Of a stretch of 64,000 nt of DNA, positions 1-8,076 are shown one piece after another. The translations under genes were made by a program, and so were the position numbers. Below the pieces are notes generated by a model. It saw only the letters and a list, made by a program, of their open reading frames with translations, ran no database searches and had not been told where the DNA came from. Source of the stretch: Phenylobacterium sp. SCN 70-31 (GTDB lineage: Bacteria; Pseudomonadota; Alphaproteobacteria; Caulobacterales; Caulobacteraceae); assembly GCF_001724605.1 (NCBI RefSeq), contig NZ_MEEX01000007.1, positions 114,560 through 178,559 on the forward strand. Direction: 5' to 3'. Numbering within the stretch: the stretch's first letter is position 1; the number at the start of each line of letters is the position of its first letter.

Positions 1-38
1 CAGGGCGCGGCGCAGCCCCTGGCTGCGCCGCGCTTCGC

Positions 39-965
39 TCAATCCAGATCGGCCAGGAATTTCTTCAGGCCTGCGGTGAAGTTGTCCGGATCTTCGAGGA
101 AGGGCGAGTGGCCGCCTTCGAAGAAGTCGAGCGTGTGCTTGGGAAGCCGCGTCGCCTGCGCCTTGCAGTAGTCCCAGGCCACGAGCCGGTCGTTGCGCGC
201 CCAGGCCAGCCAGGTCGGCGTCGTGACGCTCGGGACGAGTTCGCCCAGATAGGACGCCGGCTCCAGGAAGCCCGTCCAGGCGTCGGCGAGCAACGGAGCG
301 ATGCCGCGGCCGGATGCGATGATACGTTCGCGCTGGGGCGCGGCGGCGGGGGCTGGCAGCACGACGTTGCGATAGTAATTGGCGAACGCGGGCTCGAATT
401 CGGGCGAGCCCGCCACGCCGAGGTTGAACATGCCGATCATCGGCTTGACCGCCGCCTCTGTAGCTGGCGTCGGAGGGATCAGCCCGGATGGGTCGCACAA
501 CACCAGCCCCGAAGTCTTTTCCGGCGCCTGGGCGGCGACCGCGATCGCGGCGCCCCCGCCCAGCGAGTTTCCGAGTAGTACCGGGCGGTCGAGCTTCAGG
601 GCGTCTATCACATCCGTCACGACCTGCGCGTAGCCCCCGACACGCACCGGCTTGCCATCCGCCGGCGAGCGTCCGTGGCCCGGGAAGTCGATGGCGATGA
701 TCTCGCACGCGTCGCCGACGCGTTCGGCGAGTGGCTCGAAGTCGCGCGCACCATGACCCGCGGCATGCAGACAGAGAACAGGGCGGCCTTTCCCGCGGCG
801 GGTGACCGCAATCTCCCGACCGGCAGCTTGAACCCGGGTGAATGGGACTTGCGCGCCGACTTCGGCACGGGCGTCGCCGGCCTCCGCCGCCGCACTCCCG
901 ATACCAGCCGCCGTCGCAGCGGCCGCGCCTGCCGCCAGGCTCTCTCGACGAGTCATTATCCTCAT
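39..965 (-). CDS. alpha/beta hydrolase with Tat-like signal
   Basis: Predicted 308-residue alpha/beta-fold hydrolase; substrate unknown. The start is ATG at 965, with a clear AGGAG 7 bases upstream, rather than the longer reading frame that begins at 1082. The N-terminus has a twin-arginine-like segment (TRRESLAAG, residues 5-13) followed by an Ala-rich stretch, so export is likely. The nucleophile elbow GNSLGG puts Ser at about residue 134, the oxyanion region is LHAAGHG (about 66-72), and GGHSPF near the C-terminus supplies the catalytic His. It is divergent from the tetR gene at 1083, and a palindrome lies directly upstream of its ribosome site, so it is probably the regulator's target. 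Family confident, function unknown. Confidence 0.85.
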   Translation of the reverse strand: MRIMTRRESLAAGAAAATAAGIGSAAAEAGDARAEVGAQVPFTRVQAAGREIAVTRRGKGRPVLCLHAAGHGARDFEPLAERVGDACEIIAIDFPGHGRSPADGKPVRVGGYAQVVTDVIDALKLDRPVLLGNSLGGGAAIAVAAQAPEKTSGLVLCDPSGLIPPTPATEAAVKPMIGMFNLGVAGSPEFEPAFANYYRNVVLPAPAAAPQRERIIASGRGIAPLLADAWTGFLEPASYLGELVPSVTTPTWLAWARNDRLVAWDYCKAQATRLPKHTLDFFEGGHSPFLEDPDNFTAGLKKFLADLD

Positions 966-978
966 TTCGCTCTCCTGA

Positions 979-994
979 GTGATTAAAATATCAC
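979..994. promoter_or_regulatory. candidate TetR operator 1 (GTGAT-N6-ATCAC)
   Basis: The 16-bp inverted repeat GTGATTAAAATATCAC lies directly upstream of the hydrolase ribosome site. The same arms with the same 6-bp spacer recur at 1067-1082, just before the tetR start. Two matched palindromes in a 117-bp divergent intergenic region are the usual layout for a TetR-family autoregulator. Binding itself is inferred. Confidence 0.65.
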
Positions 995-1066
995 CTCCAA
1001 TCCGCGAAGCGCTGGAGATCGGGCCTCTGCGCGAGCGTTCTGGGGTTGCAAGGGGAAATCTATTCG

Positions 1067-1082
1067 GTGATATGCTAATCAC
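1067..1082. promoter_or_regulatory. candidate TetR operator 2 (GTGAT-N6-ATCAC)
   Basis: The inverted repeat GTGATATGCTAATCAC ends one base before the tetR ATG at 1083. It has the same arms and spacer length as the palindrome at 979-994, with centres 88 bp apart. Occupancy here would block initiation of the tetR mRNA, which fits autorepression. Confidence 0.65.
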
Positions 1083-1679
1083 ATGTCAAGCATTTCGGCA
1101 CTGCTTCCGGACGAGGCTGGCGCGGCGGGAACCCACGATCGCCTGCTGGCGGCTGCGGCCCGTGAGTTCAATACGGTCGGCTTCTACGGGACCAACACCA
1201 ACAAGATCGCCAGGGCGGCGGGCTTCGCGCCGCAGACCTTCTATAGGCACTTTGAGGACAAGACTGACGCCTTCATCGCCGTCTATGGCGCCTGGCAGGC
1301 GCAAGAGCGGGGCGCGGTCGGCAAGGCCGTGAGGTCTCAGGGCGGCGCGGCCGCTATCGCGCGCGGCGTACTACAGCATCATGTCGACTGGCGGATCTTC
1401 CGTCGCAGCCTGCGGCTGCTCGCGGTGGAGGACGCCCGCGTCCGCAGGGCGAGACGGGGCAGCCGGGAACAGCAGGTCGAGGCGCTTGAGCGTCTCCCCG
1501 CCAACACGGGCCGACCGCGCTGGTCACTCTATGCGGCCCTGCTGACCATCGAGCGTCTTTGCGACGCGGCGGCGGATGGCGAACTCGAGGATCTGGGTGT
1601 GGACGGATCGGAGGCTATCGCGGCGATCGCCGCGGCGATCGCAGATGTCCGTGGTGAAGGCGGGAAGGGAACGAGATGA
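1083..1679 (+). CDS. TetR/AcrR family transcriptional regulator
   Basis: A 198-residue regulator with a canonical N-terminal TetR helix-turn-helix at about residues 18-65 (AAREFNTVGFYGTNTNKIA, then FAPQTFYRHFEDKTDAF). The C-terminal half is a divergent ligand-binding domain whose effector cannot be inferred. It is divergent from the alpha/beta hydrolase, with two matching palindromes between them, and its stop overlaps the cupin start at 1676 (ATGA). It therefore probably represses both the hydrolase and its own tetR-cupin-thioesterase operon. Confidence 0.88.
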   Translation: MSSISALLPDEAGAAGTHDRLLAAAAREFNTVGFYGTNTNKIARAAGFAPQTFYRHFEDKTDAFIAVYGAWQAQERGAVGKAVRSQGGAAAIARGVLQHHVDWRIFRRSLRLLAVEDARVRRARRGSREQQVEALERLPANTGRPRWSLYAALLTIERLCDAAADGELEDLGVDGSEAIAAIAAAIADVRGEGGKGTR

Positions 1680-2008
1680 GCGAATTGACGGCGTCCAGGA
1701 TGGCGGATCGTACCTGGCGTGAGGATCGTCCCGGCGTACGCTATGCCGTCTTGCGGGCGCACGGCGAGAGCGAGGGCGCCACGCTGCTCACGCGCTTCGC
1801 GGCGGGGACAAGCGGCGGGCGGCACAGCCATCCTGGCGGAGAGGAGCTCTTCGTCCTGGAAGGCGATTGCGAAGTGGACGGGGTTCGGCTCGGGCCGGGC
1901 GACTACCTGCACACGCCGGAAGGCGAGGCGCACGAACTCATCGCGCTGAGCGATACGACCGTCCTGGTCGTGCTGCCGAAACTCCCTCTCTATGACACCA
2001 GGTCCTGA
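1676..2008 (+). CDS. small cupin-domain protein
   Basis: A 110-residue single-domain cupin. Motif 1 (GGRHSHPGGEELFVLEG) supplies His50, His52 and Glu56, and motif 2 (GDYLHTPEGEAHEL) supplies His86, so the metal site looks complete. The fold resembles ChrR-like cupins. It overlaps the tetR stop by 4 bp and is followed 3 bp later by a hotdog thioesterase gene, so it belongs to the TetR-led operon. Enzyme or binding function unknown. Confidence 0.82.
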   Translation: MSELTASRMADRTWREDRPGVRYAVLRAHGESEGATLLTRFAAGTSGGRHSHPGGEELFVLEGDCEVDGVRLGPGDYLHTPEGEAHELIALSDTTVLVVLPKLPLYDTRS

Positions 2009-2011
2009 GCG

Positions 2012-2473
2012 ATGAGCGAAGATGTCGCGCGCCGTCTGGCGCAGTTGGATTCGCCGGTCGCCCAGTTGCTGTGTCGTCGTATCGTCAGCGCCACGGCGGA
2101 CGGGAATGTCACGCTGGAGTTTGAGGCGGCGCTGGCGTTCTGCAACGAGAACGGGGCAGTGCAGGGCGGACTGGTCGCCGCCATGCTCGACGCTACCCTA
2201 GGTAACGCCGTCAAGGCGACGCTATCGCCGGGCCAGTGGCCTGCGACGCTCGAACTCAGCACGCGGTTCCTCCGTCCGGCGCAGATGGGCCGCCTCATCG
2301 GGACGGGTCAGGTAACGCATCGGTCGCGGACCCTTGCAGTCGCGCAGGCCGATCTCCGAGATCAGGACGGCCAGCTGCTGGCCCAGGCGGCCTCCACCAA
2401 GCTGATCAAGGATCGCAGACCGGGCGCGCCTGCCGGGGAGGGGAACCTGGCGCGGCCTGACGCCACGCCTTAG
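2012..2473 (+). CDS. PaaI-family hotdog thioesterase
   Basis: A 153-residue single hotdog domain of the PaaI/YigI type. The segment GAVQGGLVAAMLDATLGNA (about residues 48-66) matches the family's HGG..A..D core, with Gln at the usual His position. The C-terminal 20 residues are Pro/Gly-rich and probably disordered. It is last in the tetR-cupin operon. Acyl-CoA hydrolysis is expected from the family; the substrate is unknown. Confidence 0.8.
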   Translation: MSEDVARRLAQLDSPVAQLLCRRIVSATADGNVTLEFEAALAFCNENGAVQGGLVAAMLDATLGNAVKATLSPGQWPATLELSTRFLRPAQMGRLIGTGQVTHRSRTLAVAQADLRDQDGQLLAQAASTKLIKDRRPGAPAGEGNLARPDATP

Positions 2474-2643
2474 ATGGCGTTGGCGCCCCGTCGGCGCTCG
2501 TCCAGGCGCCGGACCTTTGTTTACGGATCAAGGCCACTTTCCGTGTGCAGATCGGGCGCAGGGATTTCGAAGCGGGTGGTAGAGCGTCGTAGAACGGAGG
2601 TCCCTGAGGTTCGCCCTTGATGTTGAAAGATCGCGAGAAATAA

Positions 2644-3687
2644 TTGAAAAAACAACAACATCTGATTTGTGTGGCCCCCATGATGGACTGGACCGACAGG
2701 CATTGTCGGGTCCTGCATCGGATGCTGTCGGCGCGCGCGATGCTCTATACGGAGATGCTGACGACGGGTGCGGTGCTGCATGGGGAGCGGGAGCGGCTGC
2801 TGGCCTATTCGCCCGTTGAGCATCCTGTGGCGCTGCAACTCGGCGGGTCCGAGCCGGCCGATCTGGCCGCTGCGGCGCGGATCGGCGCCGACCTGGGCTA
2901 CGACGAGATCAACCTCAACGTCGGCTGTCCGTCCGACCGGGTGCAGTCGGGCCGTTTCGGCGCCTGTCTGATGCGCGAGCCCGAACTGGTGGCCGACTGC
3001 ATGAGCGCCATGGGCGCGGCCGTGTCGGTTCCTGTGACGGTGAAGTGTCGCATCGGCGTCGACGATCAGGACCCCGAGGCGAGCCTGTTCGGGCTCGTGG
3101 ACCTCTGCGCCGAGGCGGGCGTGTCGCACTTCGTCGTCCATGCCCGCAAGGCCTGGCTGAAGGGGCTCTCGCCCAAGGAGAACCGGGATATTCCGCCGCT
3201 GGACTATCCGCTGGTGTGGCGGCTGAAGCGCGAACGGCCGGAGCTGACCATCGTCATCAACGGCGGAATCGGGTCGCTGGACGAGGCCGAGGCGCATCTG
3301 GCGCATGTGGACGGCGTGATGCTGGGGCGGGCCGCGTATCACACGCCGGGCCTGCTCGGGGATGTCGATCGGCGACTGTTCGGCGAGGGGACGTGCGTGG
3401 GCGCCGCGGCGGCCGTGGCGGCCTATCGGGAGTACGTGGCGTCGGAGCTCGCGCGCGGGACGCATCTGGCGGCGATGACGCGGCACATGCTGGGCCTGTT
3501 CCACGGCGCGCCCGGCGCGCGGGCGTGGCGGCGCATCCTGACCGTCGAGGGCGTGAAGCCCCGCGCGGGGCTGGAGGTGATCGACCGGGCGCTGGAGGCG
3601 GTGACGCAGGCGTCGCCCCGGACCGCGAGGTCAGGGCTCGAGGCGCAGCGTCTCGCGGGTGGCCTCGAAGCGGGTGAGGCGGCCTAG
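2644..3687 (+). CDS. dusA: tRNA-dihydrouridine(20/20a) synthase DusA
   Basis: A 347-residue FMN-dependent enzyme that reduces uridine 20/20a in the tRNA D-loop. The TIM-barrel starts APMMDWTDRHCR (residues 11-22), and the catalytic Cys95 sits in NVGCPSDRVQSGRFGACLM, both diagnostic of DusA. The start must be TTG at 2644: a stop codon immediately precedes it and the next Met lies inside the conserved APMMDW motif. The 3' end runs 57 bp into the convergent aspartic-protease gene. Ribosome site weak. Confidence 0.95.
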   Translation: MKKQQHLICVAPMMDWTDRHCRVLHRMLSARAMLYTEMLTTGAVLHGERERLLAYSPVEHPVALQLGGSEPADLAAAARIGADLGYDEINLNVGCPSDRVQSGRFGACLMREPELVADCMSAMGAAVSVPVTVKCRIGVDDQDPEASLFGLVDLCAEAGVSHFVVHARKAWLKGLSPKENRDIPPLDYPLVWRLKRERPELTIVINGGIGSLDEAEAHLAHVDGVMLGRAAYHTPGLLGDVDRRLFGEGTCVGAAAAVAAYREYVASELARGTHLAAMTRHMLGLFHGAPGARAWRRILTVEGVKPRAGLEVIDRALEAVTQASPRTARSGLEAQRLAGGLEAGEAA

Positions 3688-4188
3688 GTAGCTCATCCCC
3701 AGCAGCGAGACGTCGAGGCCGTCGGACACGACAAGGGCCTGCACGTTCTCCAGCCGGGCGCCGTCGATCGACACCGAGGCCAGGGTCACCGCGGCGGCGC
3801 GGGCCGAGCCGCCGGCCGTGGTGACGTTGTGGGCGTACTTCAGGTCCTGGGGGCGGAACCCCAGACGCGCGGCGTCCTGGGGCGTGAGGGCGACGGCGGT
3901 CGCGCCCGTGTCGACCAGGAAGCGGACCCGGGTGTCGGTGGATTGCGCCGCGCCTTGGGCGTTCCGAGCGGCCTGGGCGGCGACCTCGGCCTCGGCCCAG
4001 AAGTGGCCATCGGCGGCCTTGGCCACGGCCCCGCCGCCCGGCTTCAGCGGGCCGGCGGCGAAGCCCTGCGCGTCGAGCCGCGCGAGCCGCAGCGGTTCGG
4101 CCTGGAAGGCCTGGACCGCGCCGGCGCTGAGCGCCGCGGAGGCGGCCGCGACGACGGCCAGCTTGGCGAATGAAGACACCCGTATCAC
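3631..4188 (-). CDS. retropepsin-like aspartic protease (clan AA, TIGR02281-like)
   Basis: A 185-residue exported protein with an N-terminal signal or anchor (residues 1-28) and one retropepsin-like domain. The active-site motif is FLVDTGATAVALT (about residues 90-102), and the second hallmark is SLLGMSYLGRL near the C-terminus. Single-domain enzymes of this type dimerise to form one active site. It converges with dusA and the coding ends overlap by 57 bp. Substrate unknown; a periplasmic location is inferred from the leader. Confidence 0.85.
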   Translation of the reverse strand: MIRVSSFAKLAVVAAASAALSAGAVQAFQAEPLRLARLDAQGFAAGPLKPGGGAVAKAADGHFWAEAEVAAQAARNAQGAAQSTDTRVRFLVDTGATAVALTPQDAARLGFRPQDLKYAHNVTTAGGSARAAAVTLASVSIDGARLENVQALVVSDGLDVSLLGMSYLGRLTRFEATRETLRLEP

Positions 4189-4308
4189 CCAGGACTGCGG
4201 CCTTCTGGCCCGTCTCGTTGGGCGGACCCTAGGCGAACAGCCTTTTGATCCGGTGAACGCCCAGGGTTTACGAGGCTTGAATACGGTGGGGGCGAGCCGG
4301 GCGCCGGT

Positions 4309-4515
4309 TCAGAACATCGCCAGCTTCTCGGGCCGGATCAGGGCGCGGCGGTCCGGCAGTTCGGCCAGGATCGCGTCGCGCTCGGAGTCGGTGAGGCGCG
4401 ACCAGCCGGCCACCTCGTGCAGCCGGCGATAGCAGCCCATGCAAAGCCCGCTTTCGCCGTCGACGACGCAGACCTTGATGCAGGGTGTCTTGATAGGGGG
4501 AGGCGGGCCGCTCAT
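4309..4515 (-). CDS. DUF1289 domain protein
   Basis: A 68-residue protein with the Cys-rich DUF1289 signature PCIKVCVVDGESGLCMGCYR at residues 11-30, four Cys suggesting a metal site, followed by EVAGW and a helical tail. Its start overlaps the stop of the thioesterase gene upstream (4512-4515, ATGA), so the two are co-transcribed. Function of the family is unknown. Confidence 0.85.
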   Translation of the reverse strand: MSGPPPPIKTPCIKVCVVDGESGLCMGCYRRLHEVAGWSRLTDSERDAILAELPDRRALIRPEKLAMF

Positions 4516-4940
4516 GCCGGCAGAGCGTAGGTGACGTTGGCCTGCGCCGCCAGCCGGTCGGCCGATTCGGTCCAGATTCGCACGTCGCAGACGGCCAGGC
4601 GGCGGCCCAGGCGCAGCAACTCGGCCTCGGCCTGGAGGTCGCCCGGCCGGGCCCCGCGCAGGAAGCTCATGTTGAGCTGGGACGTGACCACCATGAGCTG
4701 GTCGCCGATATGGGCCAGGACCAGGGCGTAAGCCGCGGTGTCGGCCAGGGACATCAGCGTCGGCCCCGCGATCACGCCGCCGGGGCGCAGCATGTCCGGG
4801 CGGTAGGTCGAGGCCAGACGCACACGGCCAGGCTCCACGGCCAGCACGTGCGGGAGGCCGTGTTCGGACGCTTGCGGAAAGGCGCGGCGCAGAAGGGTGT
4901 CGACGCCCGCGGCGTCCAGCTTCGGTGTCGGCTTGACCAT
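4512..4940 (-). CDS. PaaI-family thioesterase
   Basis: A hotdog-fold protein of about 142 residues. Core features are RPGGVIAGPTLMSLADTAAYA and the strand MVVTSQLNMSFLRGARPGDL. The chosen start is ATG at 4940 (MVKPTPKLDAAG), which fits family N-termini; an ATG at 4970 would add 10 residues, and neither has a strong ribosome site. It is co-transcribed with the DUF1289 gene. Acyl-CoA thioesterase by family; substrate unknown. Confidence 0.82.
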   Translation of the reverse strand: MVKPTPKLDAAGVDTLLRRAFPQASEHGLPHVLAVEPGRVRLASTYRPDMLRPGGVIAGPTLMSLADTAAYALVLAHIGDQLMVVTSQLNMSFLRGARPGDLQAEAELLRLGRRLAVCDVRIWTESADRLAAQANVTYALPA

Positions 4941-5111
4941 GCGCCGTTCTGGCCTGGATGCATGTAACATTACAAGCTGTTTATCCGGAGACGTAACATC
5001 AATGTATCATGACTTAATATTAATCCAGAAATACTCAACATTGCGGCTTGTTCATTTGAGTTGAAGCGTTCGTTTCTCCAGCATTTGCTCATGTTTAAGG
5101 GAGACGTCTCA

Positions 5112-5459
5112 ATGAAGTCCGCCACCATCGCACTCGTCGCCGCCGGCTTCGTCGCCAGCCTGGGTGTCGGGGCCGCCAGCGCGGCCGACCGGGTCACCGA
5201 CGTCGACTTCCTGAAGGCCAACCGCTGCAAGGGTCTGGCTGCGAGTATCCAGGGCGTGGTCGATCCCGCCGCGCTCGATGCGTTCGTGAAGTCGGAGCGC
5301 AAGACCCGCGCCGCGTACATCGTCGGCCGCGGCGAAGAGGAGTTCGCCAAGGCCCGCCGCGAAGCTCGCAGCGAGGATCGGCGAGGGCGCCTGACCGCCG
5401 AGCTCAATGGGGAATGCCAGGCGTTCCTGGCCAGCCCGGACACCGTCGCGCGGCAATAG
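5112..5459 (+). CDS. small exported protein of unknown function
   Basis: A 115-residue protein with a clean Sec signal peptide (MKSATIALVAAGFVASLGVG followed by AASA, cleavage near residue 24) and a charged mature domain containing two Cys (CKG and GEC) that may form a disulphide. The start is ATG at 5112, with GGGAG upstream, rather than the longer frame from 5061. A strong intrinsic terminator follows at 5490-5523, so it is probably a monocistronic unit. No family recognised; probably periplasmic. Confidence 0.75.
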   Translation: MKSATIALVAAGFVASLGVGAASAADRVTDVDFLKANRCKGLAASIQGVVDPAALDAFVKSERKTRAAYIVGRGEEEFAKARREARSEDRRGRLTAELNGECQAFLASPDTVARQ

Positions 5460-5489
5460 ATCCCAAGCCCAACTCCGGCCTCCCAGCCA

Positions 5490-5523
5490 GGTGCGACGGC
5501 GAAAGCCGCCGCACCTTCTTTTT
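5490..5523 (+). terminator. rho-independent terminator
   Basis: The hairpin GGTGCGACGGC-GAAA-GCCGCCGCACC has 11 positions with one A-C mismatch and a GNRA tetraloop, and is followed directly by TTCTTTTT. It lies 30 bp downstream of the small exported-protein gene. Confidence 0.85.
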
Positions 5524-5619
5524 GCGCGGGCTTTTTGCGCGGGACCTCGCTTTTTTGCCCGGAACCATGGCTTCGCCGTAGGATTTGACTCCCGTGGTGG
5601 CGGTGCAGCGAGGGCGTCG

Positions 5620-7098
5620 ATGAGTTTGCTGGTCCCGGGAGACACCTGCTGGCGTATCGCGCCGGCCGACCGGGTGGCGTTCCTCATCGATACGGAGGCC
5701 TATTTCACCGCGCTGTATGAGGCGTTCCGCAAGGCGCGCCGCTCGATCCTGATCCTGGGCTGGGCCTTCGATCCCCGCACCCGCCTGTTTCCCGACGGGC
5801 ACGACGGCCCCAACGACCCGGACGAGGTGGGCCACGTCCTGCTGGACCTGGCCCGCGAGCGGCCCGACCTCGACATCCGGCTGCTGATCTGGAAGTCGGC
5901 GCTGCCCATCGCCGCCACCCAGGAGTTCTTCCCCCACAAGGCCCGCGCCTGGTTCCGCGACAGCCGGGTGCGGTTCCATCTGGACGACAAGGTGCCGCTG
6001 GGCGCCTGCCATCACCAGAAGGCGGTGGTGATCGACGACCGCCTGGCGTTCTGCGGCGGCGGCGACATCGGGGTCGACCGGTGGGACACCCCCGGTCACC
6101 TGGAGCACGACCTGCGCCGGATCATGCCCGACCAGGACTGCCACGACCCGCGCCACGAAGTGATGGTGATGGCGGACGGCGCGGCGGCGCGGACCTTCGG
6201 CGACCACTTCCGCGAGCGCTGGCGCTGCGCCACCGGCGAGACCCTGTCGCCGCCGCCCGAAGCGGGGGGCGATCCGTGGCCCGACCATATCCCGCCGCAT
6301 GTGACCGACACCCGGGTGGGCGTCGCCCGCACCGCGCCGCCCTGGCAGGACCAGCCCGACGTCCACGAGATCCGCGACCTGGCGCTGGCCAGCATCGCGG
6401 CGGCGCGCGAGACGATCTACCTGGAGAACCAGTACTTCACCTCGCCCCTGATCGCCGAGGCCCTGGCCAACCGGCTGGGCGAGCCCGAGGGCCCCGAGGT
6501 GGTGCTGATCTCGACCGGCCGCTCGCCGAGCTGGTTCGACAAGCTGACGATGGACAACGCCCGCGCCAACACCGTCTGGCGCCTGCGCGCCGCCGACGTC
6601 TTCGGACGGTTCCGGGCCTTCTATCCGGTCACGGCGGCCGGCTCGAAGATCATCGTCCACTCGAAGGTCAGCGTCTTCGACGACCGGCTGGCGCGGATCG
6701 GCTCGGCGAACCTCAACAACCGCTCGTTCGGGTTCGACACCGAGATCGAGGTGGCGCTTGAGGCCGAGGACGAGAGCGCGCGTCGCGTGGTGGCGGCCTT
6801 CCGCGACCGGCTGGTGGCGCACTTCCTGGGATACACCGGCGATGCGGTCTCGAAGGCGCGGGCCGAGCGCGGCGGCCTGATCCCGGCGATCGACGCGCTG
6901 AACCGCGAGGGCCGCCTGCGGCCCATCGAACTCACCCGGCGTTCGGCCTTCGGCGTGTTCACGGCCGCCTACCACCTGGGCGATCCGGCGTCGCCCGAGG
7001 ACGCCTGGCGGCCGTGGCGGCGGCGGGACTGCCTGTACCGGGATGCGCTGCCGGCGCGGGTTCAGAGAAGGTCGAAGTCCATCACCAGCGGCAGATGA
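5620..7098 (+). CDS. phospholipase D / cardiolipin synthase-like protein
   Basis: A 492-residue member of the phospholipase D superfamily with two HKD motifs: HQKAVVID (His132, Lys134, Asp139) and HSKVSVFD (about His347, Lys349, Asp354). Each is followed by the expected Gly-rich or GSANLNNRS segment. The start is ATG at 5620 with GAGGG upstream. There are no obvious transmembrane helices, so it resembles soluble PLD-type transphosphatidylases more than ClsA. Its 3' end overlaps the convergent EEP gene by 37 bp; PLD and EEP genes are frequent partners. Confidence 0.9.
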   Translation: MSLLVPGDTCWRIAPADRVAFLIDTEAYFTALYEAFRKARRSILILGWAFDPRTRLFPDGHDGPNDPDEVGHVLLDLARERPDLDIRLLIWKSALPIAATQEFFPHKARAWFRDSRVRFHLDDKVPLGACHHQKAVVIDDRLAFCGGGDIGVDRWDTPGHLEHDLRRIMPDQDCHDPRHEVMVMADGAAARTFGDHFRERWRCATGETLSPPPEAGGDPWPDHIPPHVTDTRVGVARTAPPWQDQPDVHEIRDLALASIAAARETIYLENQYFTSPLIAEALANRLGEPEGPEVVLISTGRSPSWFDKLTMDNARANTVWRLRAADVFGRFRAFYPVTAAGSKIIVHSKVSVFDDRLARIGSANLNNRSFGFDTEIEVALEAEDESARRVVAAFRDRLVAHFLGYTGDAVSKARAERGGLIPAIDALNREGRLRPIELTRRSAFGVFTAAYHLGDPASPEDAWRPWRRRDCLYRDALPARVQRRSKSITSGR

Positions 7099-7793
7099 TC
7101 CGAGGCCGCGCGGAAGATCGGGTCGTACGGCGCGAACACGTCGCGCACCACGACGCCCTCGCCCACGAACACATGGTCGATGCGCAGCACCGGCAGCGCC
7201 GAGGGAAAGGTCGAACTGGGCTGGCGCACCGGCGCCAGCCGGCGGGCGGGCTGTAGCTGGCGGGTCAGGGTTCGGTAGACGATCGAGCTGGCGGTGGCGT
7301 TGAAGTCGCCCAGCAGGATCGTCGGCGCGCGACAGTCGGGATGCTGGAGCCACGCCGGCCCCGCCAGTTCGGCCGCCTGGACCTGCTGCTCGCGCGGGAC
7401 CAGGCCCAGGTGGGTGTTGATGACCTGAAGCGCGCGGCCCCCGATCGTCACCTCGACCCAGACGGCGCCCCGCGGCTCGAGACCCCGCACGCGGGGGAGG
7501 CCGGGAAGGGCCGCCGCCTTGACCAGCCGCTCGGGACAGGCGGTCAGGATGGCGTCGCCGTACAGCTCCTCCTCCACGCGGAAGGCGGGATGGAAGTGAT
7601 GCGCCATCTCCAGCCGTTCGGCGATCTCGTGGGCCTGGTCCACGTGATTGGTGCGCCGGCGGCCGACGTCCAGCTCCTGAAGGGCCACGATATCGGGCGC
7701 GAGCCGGCCCAGCGCGTCGGCGATGCGGGCCACGTCGAGCCGGCGGTCGGTCCCGACGCAGCGGTGGACGTTGTAGGTGACGATGCGGGGCAT
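7062..7793 (-). CDS. endonuclease/exonuclease/phosphatase (EEP) family protein
   Basis: A 243-residue EEP-fold metal-dependent hydrolase. Visible motifs in order are TYNVHRC (residues 6-12), QELD (about 39), NTHLGL (about 124), LLGDFNAT (about 153) and SDHLPL (about 230), which include the Asn, Glu, Asp and His ligands of the family. There is no signal peptide. It is convergent with, and overlaps, the phospholipase D gene, so a role in phospholipid or phosphodiester turnover is plausible but unproven. Confidence 0.88.
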   Translation of the reverse strand: MPRIVTYNVHRCVGTDRRLDVARIADALGRLAPDIVALQELDVGRRRTNHVDQAHEIAERLEMAHHFHPAFRVEEELYGDAILTACPERLVKAAALPGLPRVRGLEPRGAVWVEVTIGGRALQVINTHLGLVPREQQVQAAELAGPAWLQHPDCRAPTILLGDFNATASSIVYRTLTRQLQPARRLAPVRQPSSTFPSALPVLRIDHVFVGEGVVVRDVFAPYDPIFRAASDHLPLVMDFDLL

Positions 7794-7945
7794 GCGGGCC
7801 TGGGCTTACGGAGGCCGGAGGTTTGGCGGCTCGCCGCCGCGGTGGCAAGGCAGGCAACACCCGAGGGGCGCATCGGGTTGCCGCCGACCGCACCCGCAGC
7901 ATCCCCATCCCGTGGTCGCGGGTCGCCGACGACGACTGACGCGAA

Positions 7946-7974
7946 GCGCTGTCCGCGGCCTTGGCGGACAGCGC
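7946..7974. repeat. perfect 11-bp inverted repeat hairpin
   Basis: GCGCTGTCCGC and its exact complement are separated by 7 bases in the 283-bp region between the EEP gene and the SOS-regulated gene. No U-tract follows on either strand. It may stabilise or end the minus-strand transcript from 8736. Nothing else was recognised in 7794-8076. Confidence 0.5.
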
Positions 7975-8076
7975 GTGCGGCCCGCGCTCCCAGCAGGAGT
8001 CGGGGTCGGGGTTGGATCGGGGGCGGGGCGCTAGGGAACAGGGCGCGAAGACGTCGTCGCGGCCGCGGAAAGGTCG

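Noticed and set aside
4963-4974. Palindrome TGTAACATTACA at the thioesterase start
   Set aside because: Only 5-bp arms in an AT-rich patch and no second copy with the same spacing; too weak to call an operator.
5404-7908. An 834-codon open frame on the minus strand across the phospholipase D gene
   Set aside because: It mirrors two confident genes (PLD and EEP) and has an Arg/Pro/Gly-rich product.
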